A stretch of DNA of 5,615 nt from Clostridiales bacterium (lineage in GTDB: Bacteria; Bacillota; Clostridia; Lutisporales; Lutisporaceae), in contig DUSG01000110.1 in the NCBI GenBank assembly GCA_012842725.1, positions 1-5,615 of the forward strand. The letters run 5' to 3'. The notes beneath the pieces are model-generated. The model saw only the letters and a list, made by a program, of their open reading frames with translations, ran no database searches and was not told the DNA's origin. The translations under genes were made by a program, and so were the position numbers. Positions 1-5,615 of this stretch are shown one piece after another; position 1 is the first letter of the stretch, and each line of letters opens with the position of its first letter.

Positions 1-582
1 ACTCAGATTCTTGCTGACTTGATGACCATAGAGGAACATGTGGCAAAACCATTAAACAAGGTAAAGGTTGTATTTGTCGGAGATACAAGAAACAATATGT
101 CTTATGCTTGGATGTATGGTTGTGCAAAGATGGGCATGCACTATGTAGCATTAGGCCCCAAGGAATTATGGCCGAGCGAAGAAATTATAGAGAAAGTAAG
201 AGAAGTTGCGAAAGAAACAGGAGCTATCATAGAAGTATCCGACGATATCGATCTCGCTGTAAAAGATGCGGATGTAATATATACTGATGTTTGGGCATCC
301 ATGGGAGAAGAAGACAAGATACCTGAAAGGGTAAAACTTTTATCTCCATATCAGGTTACAATGGATATGTTGAAAAAAACCAATAATCCTGATGTAATTT
401 TCATGCATTGCTTGCCTGCTTTCCACGACTTTGAAACAAAGCTGGCAAAAGAAATGAAAGAAAAAGGCTATGATATAAGGGAAGTTACTGATGAAGTATT
501 CCGAAGCAGACATTCAGTGGTATTTGATGAGGCAGAAAACAGATTGCATACAATAAAAGCAGTTCTAGTAGCAACACTATAA
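1..582 (+). CDS. arcB: Ornithine carbamoyltransferase, C-terminal part (5' truncated by window edge)
   Basis: The frame is open from base 1 and gives 193 residues before TAA; the family is usually about 330, so the N-terminal carbamoyl-phosphate domain with its STRT motif lies upstream. The visible part starts inside the HPTQ-LAD segment (TQILADL, residues 1-7). It continues with FVGDTRNNM (25-33), the ornithine-binding loop DVWASMGEE (about 96-104), the catalytic HCLPAFHD block (136-143, Cys137) and ENRLHTIKA (179-187, Arg181 for carbamoyl phosphate). The SMG loop and HCLPAFHD identify an ornithine enzyme. They argue against putrescine carbamoyltransferase and against the YgeW-type knotted carbamoyltransferase of purine clusters. 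The enzyme interconverts ornithine plus carbamoyl phosphate with citrulline plus phosphate in the cytoplasm. The carbamate kinase next door suggests the catabolic (ArcB) role; this is inference, because anabolic ArgF shares these motifs. TTG at 19 and ATG at 22 are internal codons, not the start. Confidence 0.93.
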   Translation, partial: TQILADLMTIEEHVAKPLNKVKVVFVGDTRNNMSYAWMYGCAKMGMHYVALGPKELWPSEEIIEKVREVAKETGAIIEVSDDIDLAVKDADVIYTDVWASMGEEDKIPERVKLLSPYQVTMDMLKKTNNPDVIFMHCLPAFHDFETKLAKEMKEKGYDIREVTDEVFRSRHSVVFDEAENRLHTIKAVLVATL

Positions 583-654
583 ACAAACAACAATAATTTA
601 GGATAAATAGCAGATATTTTTGTAAAAAATAAACAAAGGAAAAAATCGCATTAT

Positions 655-681
655 ATAGAATATGGAATAAGCATACTCTAT
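655..681 (+). other. Intercistronic hairpin between arcB and arcC
   Basis: ATAGAATATG (655-664) pairs with CATACTCTAT (672-681): nine of ten positions pair, with one A-C mismatch, around a 7-nt loop GAATAAG. No T-run follows, so it is not a terminator. It lies 19 nt upstream of the arcC ribosome binding site (701-708). It could be an mRNA processing or stabilising stem, or a DNA operator. The rest of the 132-bp gap (583-714) is AT-rich, and I see no convincing promoter in it, so arcB and arcC are probably co-transcribed. Confidence 0.35.
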
Positions 682-714
682 GATTAAATTAACATTAGGC
701 AAGGAGAGAAGAAC

Positions 715-1659
715 ATGGGAGCAAAAAAAGTTGTAATCGCTTTGGGAGGAAATGCACTTCAAGAAGCTGGTACTCCGGCAACCGCTGAAGCTCAATTGGA
801 GGTTGTGAAAAAGACGGCAAAATATATAGCTGATATAAGTGAAAAAGGATATGAAATAGCTATTGCTCATGGCAATGGTCCTCAGGTAGGCAGAATAGTT
901 CTTGCTTCTGAAACTGCATCACATGTTACACCTGCAATGCCCTTTGACGTGTGCGGAGCTATGAGCCAGGGTTACATCGGATATCACATACAGCAGGCCC
1001 TAAGACACGAATTAATAAAGAGAGGGAAGGATATACCTGTTGTAACACTTGTGACTCAGGTTGTGGTTGACAAAAATGACCCGGCATTCCAAAATCCCAC
1101 AAAACCCATCGGACCTTTCTATACAGAGGAAGAAGCAAAGAAAATTGCTGCTGAAAAAGGTTATGTGATGAAGGAAGATGCCGGAAGAGGCTGGAGAAGA
1201 GTTGTTGCATCACCTATGCCTCTGAAAATTGTTGAAATAGATTCCGTCAAGAGGCTTTGGGATTCAACAATAGTGATTACTGTAGGCGGAGGCGGAATAC
1301 CCGTTATTGAAAAAGAAGACGGTTCCTTGGAAGGTGTTGCAGCAGTAATCGATAAGGACCTGGCTGCTGAAAGATTGGCTGAAGAAGTAGATGCTGACAT
1401 TCTGATGATATTGACAGAAGTCGATAAAGTTTCTATTAACTTCAGAAAGCCCGATCAGAAAGACCTGGATTCCATGACAGTAGCAGAAGCAGAGAAGTAT
1501 ATTGAGGAAGGACATTTTGCACCGGGAAGCATGCTTCCGAAGGTATTGGCATCTGTCAAGTTTGCTAAATCGAAGCCAGGCAAGAAAGCCATTATAACTT
1601 CTCTGTATAAAGCAGTTGACGCTTTGGAAGGAAGAGAAGGCACAGTAATTACAATGTAA
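715..1659 (+). CDS. arcC: Carbamate kinase
   Basis: Complete 314-residue protein, the normal length for carbamate kinase of the amino acid kinase fold. Visible motifs in order are VIALGGNAL (7-15, nucleotide/phosphate glycines), AHGNGPQVG (51-59), PTKPIGPF (128-135, with conserved Lys130), GRGWRRVVASP (157-167), VGGGGIPVI (190-198), AAVIDKDLA (209-217, with conserved Lys214), LTEVD (233-237) and the C-terminal GHFAPGSMLPKV block. It transfers phosphate between carbamoyl phosphate and ADP. In catabolism this yields ATP, CO2 and ammonia, the ATP-forming last step of the arginine deiminase route and of other routes that release carbamoyl phosphate. The ATG start is set by AAGGAGAG at 701-708 with a 6-nt spacer. 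It follows arcB on the same strand and is closed by a strong terminator at 1686-1738. In E. coli-type purine clusters the equivalent kinase is called YqeA; sequence alone does not separate the two roles. Confidence 0.96.
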   Translation: MGAKKVVIALGGNALQEAGTPATAEAQLEVVKKTAKYIADISEKGYEIAIAHGNGPQVGRIVLASETASHVTPAMPFDVCGAMSQGYIGYHIQQALRHELIKRGKDIPVVTLVTQVVVDKNDPAFQNPTKPIGPFYTEEEAKKIAAEKGYVMKEDAGRGWRRVVASPMPLKIVEIDSVKRLWDSTIVITVGGGGIPVIEKEDGSLEGVAAVIDKDLAAERLAEEVDADILMILTEVDKVSINFRKPDQKDLDSMTVAEAEKYIEEGHFAPGSMLPKVLASVKFAKSKPGKKAIITSLYKAVDALEGREGTVITM

Positions 1660-1685
1660 TTAATGAATTAAGCACATGAATAAAT

Positions 1686-1738
1686 GCCATTCCCTAAATT
1701 TGATGACCATCAAAACAGGGAATGGCTTTCTATTTTTT
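1686..1738 (+). terminator. Rho-independent terminator after carbamate kinase
   Basis: GCCATTCCCT (1686-1695) pairs perfectly with AGGGAATGGC (1717-1726). Inside it, TTTGAT (1699-1704) pairs with ATCAAA (1709-1714), making a long two-part stem with a small asymmetric internal loop and a GACC tip. A T-rich tract, TTTCTATTTTTT, follows at 1727-1738. This separates the arcBC transcript from the molybdenum hydroxylase operon. No gene converges on it from the other side. Confidence 0.92.
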
Positions 1739-1741
1739 GGT

Positions 1742-1770
1742 TTCTCAGCGATTAAAGCATATGTTATAAT
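1742..1770 (+). promoter_or_regulatory. Sigma-A-type promoter of the molybdenum hydroxylase operon (P1)
   Basis: TTCTCA (1742-1747, four of six to TTGACA) lies 17 bp upstream of a perfect TATAAT (1765-1770). A TG at 1762-1763 makes an extended -10 (TGTTATAAT). Transcription would start near 1777, giving a leader of about 180 nt before the first start codon. The -35 begins only four bases after the terminator T-tract, so the operon has its own promoter right behind the previous unit. Confidence 0.75.
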
Positions 1771-1777
1771 ATAAGTA

Positions 1778-1929
1778 GAAAATCATTAGCATAGATTTAT
1801 TATATATAATTGCTAACAAGTCATCTGATATTACCATCTCTTTTTATAAAAAATCCACAAAGGAATATGGCAATTGTTATAGAATTTCAATAATAATCGA
1901 AATTGACTGAATTTATGCTAATGTTATTC
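1778..1929 (+). repeat. Imperfect 22-bp inverted repeat, arms 1778-1799 and 1908-1929
   Basis: Core arms are CATTAGCATAGATTTA (1784-1799) and TGAATTTATGCTAATG (1908-1923). Both differences in the core are transitions that keep G-U pairing in RNA. Outer bases 1778-1783 and 1924-1929 add four more pairs with two mismatches (1781/1926 and 1783/1924). The spacer is 108 nt (1800-1907). The left arm begins just after the predicted start site of P1; the right arm ends 13 nt before the ribosome binding site. Confidence 0.7.
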
Positions 1930-1930
1930 A
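1903..1930 (+). promoter_or_regulatory. Possible second promoter close to the first hydroxylase gene (P2)
   Basis: TTGACT (1903-1908, five of six to consensus) is followed after 16 bp by TATTCA (1925-1930), preceded by TG at 1922-1923 as in an extended -10. The -10 matches only three of six, so this is weak. If real, the transcript would start near 1937 and skip the structured leader. The right arm of the inverted repeat covers its spacer and most of its -10. Confidence 0.22.
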
Positions 1931-1942
1931 TTTTATATATTT

Positions 1943-1950
1943 GGAGGTGG
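1943..1950 (+). promoter_or_regulatory. Ribosome binding site that sets a TTG start
   Basis: GGAGGTGG lies 5 nt upstream of TTG at 1956 (8 nt from the end of GGAGG). An in-frame TTG at 1941 overlaps this site and has no ribosome binding site of its own. The coding start is therefore 1956, and the protein begins MNKFQYFKPATLDEA, the usual beginning of the family. Confidence 0.85.
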
Positions 1951-1955
1951 ATACT

Positions 1956-2807
1956 TTGAATAAGTTCCAATACTTTAAACCGGCAACATTAGATGAGGCT
2001 TCCGATATACTTTTACAGTATGGAGAAGAAGCAAAGATACTCAATGGAGGAACTGATCTTCTTGTAAGAATGAGAGATAAAATGATAAAGCCTAAGGTTG
2101 TTGTTGATATCAAGGATATACCTGAGCTTAAAGAAATTAAATATACGGAAGAAGAAGGGCTTTTCATTGGTGCTGCAGTAACTATGAATGAGATTGTCTG
2201 CAGCGATATTATTCTGGAAAAGTATAAAATATTAGCTGAGGCAGCACATGAAGTAGGTTCCTATCAATTGAGAAACAGGGCTACTGTAACTGGGAATGTT
2301 TGCAATGCTTCACCGTCTGGAGACACAATAGCACCACTGTATGTTCTTTCCGCAAAAGTTAAGATATTCAGCAAAGAAGGCATCAAATTGGTACCAATCG
2401 ATGATTTTATCCTGGGAGTAAGAAAGATAGCGCTTAAACCCGGAGAAATAGTCATGGGTATACAGATTCCACCGGTTAAAGGAAAGAAAGGCGGAGCTTA
2501 TTATAAACATTCCAGAAGAAAAGATGTGGATCTTGCAACAATAGGAGTTGCAGCATTCTGCAATGAGGGACAATGGAAGATAGCTTATGCTGCAGTTGCT
2601 CCAACTATTCTCAGAGGTCATAAGGCTGAAGAAATACTGAACAATTTGGATAAAATTGATGAAAACACTATCATACCTGCTATGGATGCAGCAGCTGAAG
2701 AAGTATCACCTATCAGTGATGTGAGAGCCAGCAAGGAATACAGGACGGAAATGATAAGAATAGGCTTGAAGAGAGCAGTGTTGGCTGCTTTAGAGCAGTA
2801 TGCGTAG
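1956..2807 (+). CDS. FAD-binding subunit of a molybdenum hydroxylase (xanthine dehydrogenase family)
   Basis: 283 residues from TTG at 1956 to TAG, the normal size for the medium (CoxM/XdhB-like) subunit. The start is chosen from the GGAGGTGG site at 1943-1950. The opening FKPATLDEA (7-15) and ILNGGTDLL (28-36) form the first FAD pyrophosphate-binding stretch. QLRNRATVTGNVCNASPSGDT (104-124) is the second FAD motif, and RKDVDLATIGVA (188-199) is the conserved arginine/aspartate block before the CO_deh_flav_C-type C-terminal domain. The subunit takes electrons from the [2Fe-2S] clusters and passes them through FAD to NAD(P)+ or another acceptor in the cytoplasm. Only three cysteines are present (82, 116, 202), so the extra [4Fe-4S] insertion of 4-hydroxybenzoyl-CoA reductase is absent. 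It is the first gene of a FAD / FeS / Mo operon, 17 nt from the next. The family is certain; the substrate is not, so no symbol is given. Confidence 0.94.
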   Translation: MNKFQYFKPATLDEASDILLQYGEEAKILNGGTDLLVRMRDKMIKPKVVVDIKDIPELKEIKYTEEEGLFIGAAVTMNEIVCSDIILEKYKILAEAAHEVGSYQLRNRATVTGNVCNASPSGDTIAPLYVLSAKVKIFSKEGIKLVPIDDFILGVRKIALKPGEIVMGIQIPPVKGKKGGAYYKHSRRKDVDLATIGVAAFCNEGQWKIAYAAVAPTILRGHKAEEILNNLDKIDENTIIPAMDAAAEEVSPISDVRASKEYRTEMIRIGLKRAVLAALEQYA

Positions 2808-2824
2808 GAACAGGAGGGGATGAT

Positions 2825-3292
2825 ATGAAGCATAGTATTTCATTTATCATAAACGGTGAAAAAGTTCATCTGGAAGTAGAGCCCCACAAGACTTTACTGA
2901 ATATGCTAAGAGAAGATTTGAACCTCACCGGCGCCAAAGAAGGATGCGGCGCAGGGGAGTGCGGTGCCTGCACTGTGATTGTTAACGGTAAGGCCGTAAA
3001 CTCATGCCTAATGCTTGCCGTTGAAGCTGACGGAAAGGAAATCCTGACTGTAGAAGGATTAGCTAAGAATGGAGTATTGGACGCTTTGCAGGAAAGCTTT
3101 ATAAATAATGCAGCTCTTCAATGCGGTTATTGTACACCCGGAATGATTATGTCAGCCAAGGCATTGCTTATGAGAAATCCTAAGCCCAGCGAAGAAGAAA
3201 TAAAAGAAGCAATTGCCGGAAATCTTTGCCGCTGCACAGGCTATAAAGCAATAATAGATGCAATTAAAGAAGCTGCAGAGAAAAATAACTGA
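2825..3292 (+). CDS. [2Fe-2S] iron-sulfur subunit of a molybdenum hydroxylase
   Basis: 155 residues, the standard length of the small (CoxS/XdhC-like) subunit. The N-terminal plant-type ferredoxin domain holds its cluster with Cys41, Cys46, Cys49 and Cys61 (GCGAGECGACTV, then NSCL). The C-terminal four-helix domain holds the second cluster with Cys100, Cys103, Cys135 and Cys137 (QCGYCTPGM and NLCRCTGY). Gln99 precedes the QCGYC motif and in this family contacts the molybdopterin cofactor. All eight ligands are intact. The protein wires the Mo site to FAD. ATG at 2825 has AGGAGG at 2812-2817 with 7 nt spacing; an out-of-frame ATG at 2820 is too close to be used. It sits between the FAD and Mo genes, with gaps of 17 and 14 nt, so the three are almost surely translated from one message. 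Confidence 0.97.
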   Translation: MKHSISFIINGEKVHLEVEPHKTLLNMLREDLNLTGAKEGCGAGECGACTVIVNGKAVNSCLMLAVEADGKEILTVEGLAKNGVLDALQESFINNAALQCGYCTPGMIMSAKALLMRNPKPSEEEIKEAIAGNLCRCTGYKAIIDAIKEAAEKNN

Positions 3293-3306
3293 TGGGAGGG
3301 GAAAGT

Positions 3307-5615
3307 ATGTACAAATATGTTGGTAAAGACGTCAAAAGAGTAGACGGTTTAGATAAAGTTACTGGTTATATGAAATATGTCGATGACTTAAAGATGCCGG
3401 GCATGCTCTATGCTAAAATAAAGAAAAGCCCCTACGCCCATGCAAAAATTGTGAAAATCGATACTTCCAAAGCAGAAGCCTTAGAAGGCGTTAAGGCTGT
3501 AATAACCGGAAAAGATGTGCCCAATAGAGTAGGTCTGTATCTTGAAGACAAGACCTTCCTGGCTGTAGATAAAGTTAGGTTTATAGGTGAACCTGTAGCG
3601 GCTGTAGCTGCAGAAACACCGGAAATTGCGGAAGAAGCTATTGATTTGATAGAAGTTGAATATGAGGAGTTACCGGCAGTATTCACTGCAATGGATGCTA
3701 TCAAACCTGATGCTCCGCTTGTTCACGAAAATCTGGGAGAATACTATCATGGACCAATATTCTTCCCAAAACCCGGAACCAATATCAGCAATCACTACAA
3801 AATAAGAAAAGGTGACATTGAAAAAGGCTTCGCAGAAGCTGATTATATAATCGAAAACGAATTTTATGTACCTCACATTCAGCATGCACCTATTGAAAAC
3901 CACTCTGTAATAGCTTTGACAGAACCCAGCGGAAAAGTAACGGTATGGTCAACATGTCAATCACCATATGCTGTTAGAAAAGCCCTTTCAGTTGCCTTTA
4001 ATCTACCTCTTAATAAAGTAAGGGTAATATCACCGGCAGTAGGCGGAGGTTTTGGAGGTAAAGCAGGTACTACTTTGGAAGGAATAACCATACCTCTATC
4101 TCAGAAATGCGTAGGCAGACCGGTTAAGCTGACATTTACCCGTGAGGAAGACATGGTATGCAGCTTTGTAAGGCAAGGTTGCTTGGCTAGGATAAAAACC
4201 GGAGTTAAAAAAGACGGTAGGATAGTTGCAGAAGAAATCGCATTCTATTGGGAAGGCGGAGCTTACACCGAATACGGCGTAAATATTTCCAGAGCCGGCG
4301 GTTATGCTTCTACAGGTCCATATGATATACCCAATGTAAAAGCAGATTCTTACTGTGTATATACTAATCAGCCTGTTGGAGGTCCTTACAGAGGTTTTGG
4401 AATGTCAGAAATCCATTTTGCCATAGAACAAAACCTGGATATGGTGGCCAACCAATTAGGCATAGACCCAGTAGAATTCAGAAAGATAAATGCCATAAAA
4501 GAAGGCGGCCATACAGTTACAGGCCAGCAGTTGTTCAATGTAGGTATAACCAAATGTATAGAAGCTGTTGCTGAAGATATTGAATGGGGCAAGAAGAGCG
4601 AACCTACCGGACCAAATAAAGTAAGAGGCAAAGGTATCGCTTGCATGTATAAAGCACCATCCATGCCCAACAGTGTTGCTTCTTCAGCTGTCATAAAGAT
4701 TAATGAAGACGGAACAGCAAATCTATTGGTAACTGCCATGGATATAGGCCAAGGTTCAAACACTGTTTTGGCTCAGATAGCAGCAGAAGTTCTAACCATA
4801 CCTGTAGAAAAAATCAGCGTAGTTACAGGAGATACAGATGTAACACCATATGAATGGCAGACTGTGGCAAGCAGAATTACCTACTGTGCCGGAAATGCCG
4901 TGAAAAAAGCCGCAGAAGATGCTAAGGAGCAATTGCTGAAACTGGCTTCCATTCGTTTGGGATTGCCTGCGGAATATCTTGAACTCAGAGATGAACATGT
5001 AGTATCAATAATTTATCCGGACAGGAAAGTTCCTATTGCATCCTTGGCTCTTGGGCTTGAAATGCCAGATGGTTCAGGAGTTCATGGACCTATAATTGGA
5101 AGAGGTTCGTTTATACCCCCGAATGTAAGGAACACTGATAAAGAAACCGGTCAAGGAGACAAACCGGTTGCATTCTGGACTTTCGGAGCTCAAGCCGTTG
5201 AAATTGAAATAGATACGGAAACAGGACAGATTGAGGTTATAAAAGTAGCAGCAGCCTATGACGTAGGAAAGGCAATCAATCCTCAGCTCTGCAAAGCTCA
5301 GATTGAGGGTGGAATAGTACAGGGATTAGGCTCTGCATTACTAGAACATCAGATAATGGATAAAGGCAAGGTATTGAATCCTAACTTTGTAGACTATAAG
5401 ATTCCTGCAGTTAGGGATGTACCTGAGATGATAGTAAGAATTGTGGAAGTTCCTGAAGAAACAGGGCCGTACGGAGCAAGGGGCGTAGGAGAACCGGCTA
5501 TGGTACCTACTGCACCCGCTATAGCCAATGCCATCTACGATGCATTGGGTGTCAGAATCAATACACTGCCCTTGACTGCTGAAAAAGTTCTGAAAGCAAT
5601 AAAAGAAAAACAAAA
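3307..5615 (+). CDS. Molybdopterin-binding catalytic subunit of a molybdenum hydroxylase (3' end cut by window)
   Basis: The frame is open from ATG 3307 to the window edge, with 769 complete codons. Start support is GGAGG at 3295-3299, 7 nt before the ATG. The N-terminal a/b hammerhead domain (about 1-130) begins KYVGKDVKRVDGLDKVTGYMKY. The molybdopterin-binding domains follow: QHAPIEN (192-198), the cofactor loop VGGGFGGK (245-252), PYRGFGMSE (360-368, Arg362), DIGQGSNT (479-486), YEWQTVASR (around 517-525) and the C-terminal GVGEP (726-730). Glu729 matches the catalytic glutamate of the family. The end, PLTAEKVLKAIKEKQ, looks like a normal C-terminus, so probably only a few residues are missing. 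The subunit hydroxylates its substrate at Mo with water as oxygen source. PYRGFG replaces the selenylated Cys loop of CO dehydrogenase, so this is not CoxL. Candidates are a purine/xanthine, nicotinate or other N-heterocycle hydroxylase, or an aldehyde oxidoreductase. Some clostridial relatives carry labile selenium, which the sequence cannot show. Confidence 0.94.
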   Translation, partial: MYKYVGKDVKRVDGLDKVTGYMKYVDDLKMPGMLYAKIKKSPYAHAKIVKIDTSKAEALEGVKAVITGKDVPNRVGLYLEDKTFLAVDKVRFIGEPVAAVAAETPEIAEEAIDLIEVEYEELPAVFTAMDAIKPDAPLVHENLGEYYHGPIFFPKPGTNISNHYKIRKGDIEKGFAEADYIIENEFYVPHIQHAPIENHSVIALTEPSGKVTVWSTCQSPYAVRKALSVAFNLPLNKVRVISPAVGGGFGGKAGTTLEGITIPLSQKCVGRPVKLTFTREEDMVCSFVRQGCLARIKTGVKKDGRIVAEEIAFYWEGGAYTEYGVNISRAGGYASTGPYDIPNVKADSYCVYTNQPVGGPYRGFGMSEIHFAIEQNLDMVANQLGIDPVEFRKINAIKEGGHTVTGQQLFNVGITKCIEAVAEDIEWGKKSEPTGPNKVRGKGIACMYKAPSMPNSVASSAVIKINEDGTANLLVTAMDIGQGSNTVLAQIAAEVLTIPVEKISVVTGDTDVTPYEWQTVASRITYCAGNAVKKAAEDAKEQLLKLASIRLGLPAEYLELRDEHVVSIIYPDRKVPIASLALGLEMPDGSGVHGPIIGRGSFIPPNVRNTDKETGQGDKPVAFWTFGAQAVEIEIDTETGQIEVIKVAAAYDVGKAINPQLCKAQIEGGIVQGLGSALLEHQIMDKGKVLNPNFVDYKIPAVRDVPEMIVRIVEVPEETGPYGARGVGEPAMVPTAPAIANAIYDALGVRINTLPLTAEKVLKAIKEKQ

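Larger units (their letters stand above)
1777..1955 (+). promoter_or_regulatory. Long structured 5' leader of the hydroxylase operon
   Basis: About 180 AT-rich nt with no plausible ORF between the P1 start and the first gene. Bases 1778-1799 and 1908-1929 form an imperfect inverted repeat: 18 of 22 positions are exact, and two more can pair as G-U in RNA. The uninterrupted core is 1784-1799 with 1908-1923. Inside lies an alternative hairpin in which TTAGCA (1786-1791) pairs with TGCTAA (1811-1816), plus weak stems in 1871-1905. The layout suits a leader RNA that switches between two folds, or two operator copies read in opposite directions. No known riboswitch class is recognisable. The role is inference; the repeat itself is directly visible. 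Confidence 0.45.

Noticed and set aside
1..582. YgeW-type or putrescine carbamoyltransferase instead of ornithine carbamoyltransferase.
   Set aside because: The SMGEE loop and HCLPAFHD match ornithine carbamoyltransferase. YgeW has a different active-site region (HCLPAD) and putrescine carbamoyltransferase lacks the SMG loop.
606..620. AAATA/TATTT mini hairpin just after arcB as a terminator.
   Set aside because: Only five A-T pairs and no proper T-run; too weak to stop transcription, and arcC seems to lack its own promoter.
619..637. TTTGT-N9-ACAAA dyad downstream of arcB, reminiscent of a Rex or Crp/Fnr-type operator.
   Set aside because: The half-sites are A/T-rich and short, the spacing is one base short of the TTGT-N10-ACAA Rex pattern, and there is no clear promoter next to it.
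598..870. Minus-strand open frame of 90 codons across the arcB-arcC gap and start of arcC, and similar minus-strand frames across the other genes.
   Set aside because: They lie antisense to well-supported genes, have no ribosome binding site or recognisable domain, and have the low-complexity composition typical of shadows.
1841..1852. Perfect 12-bp palindrome TTTTTATAAAAA in the leader.
   Set aside because: Pure A/T self-complementarity is expected by chance in so AT-rich a region, and no GC stem precedes the T-run to make it a terminator.
1861..1925. Possible degenerate purine riboswitch in the xdh-type leader: an ATATGG, then TTTC, then GACTG in roughly the expected order.
   Set aside because: The invariant TTTCTACC and CCGTAAA parts are missing, the expected P2 and P3 stems do not form around the loops, and spacings are wrong. 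Matches are short and A/T-rich, so chance is the simpler reading; an RF00167 covariance search would settle it.
4381..4407. Possible CO dehydrogenase (CoxL) identity, because the operon order is FAD, FeS, Mo as in coxMSL.
   Set aside because: The active-site Cys loop of true CoxL is absent; the position reads PYRGFGMSE, as in hydroxylases. Gene order alone is shared by many members of the superfamily.

Overview
The window looks like chromosomal DNA from a low-to-moderate-GC anaerobic Firmicute, most likely an amino-acid- or purine-fermenting member of the Clostridia. The reasons are the AT-rich intergenic DNA, the strong GGAGG-type ribosome binding sites, a TTG start codon, A/T-leaning codon use, and the pairing of catabolic carbamoyl-phosphate enzymes with a molybdenum hydroxylase. 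The genus cannot be fixed from sequence alone. All genes lie on the + strand.

Region 1 (1-1738) is a carbamoyl-phosphate module. It holds the C-terminal 193 residues of an ornithine carbamoyltransferase (arcB type), a 132-bp gap with a small hairpin, and a complete 314-residue carbamate kinase (arcC). A long rho-independent terminator follows directly. In the catabolic direction, citrulline plus phosphate gives ornithine and carbamoyl phosphate, and carbamate kinase then makes ATP. No arginine deiminase is visible; if present, it would lie upstream.

Region 2 (1739-1955) is a leader of about 200 bp with a near-consensus extended -10 promoter right after the terminator. Downstream of it is an imperfect 22-bp inverted repeat whose arms lie 108 nt apart. 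A third copy of the core hexamer could form a competing hairpin. This is the least explained part of the window.

Region 3 (1956-5615) is a three-gene operon for a molybdenum hydroxylase of the xanthine dehydrogenase / aldehyde oxidase / CO dehydrogenase superfamily. The order is FAD subunit (283 aa), [2Fe-2S] subunit (155 aa), then molybdopterin subunit (769 codons visible, running off the end, probably only a few residues short). Intergenic gaps are 17 and 14 nt, each with its own strong RBS. Electrons would pass from the Mo site through two [2Fe-2S] clusters to FAD. The motifs exclude a CO dehydrogenase active-site Cys loop and a 4-hydroxybenzoyl-CoA-reductase-type extra FeS cluster, but the substrate (purine, nicotinate or another N-heterocycle) cannot be read from sequence.

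The two modules are separate transcription units by structure (terminator plus new promoter). Their adjacency fits a nitrogen-heterocycle or purine/arginine catabolic neighbourhood in which carbamoyl groups are turned into ATP. I see no mobile element, CRISPR array, tRNA or rRNA, and no clearly novel protein system. The best leads are the structured leader and the unknown substrate of the hydroxylase.
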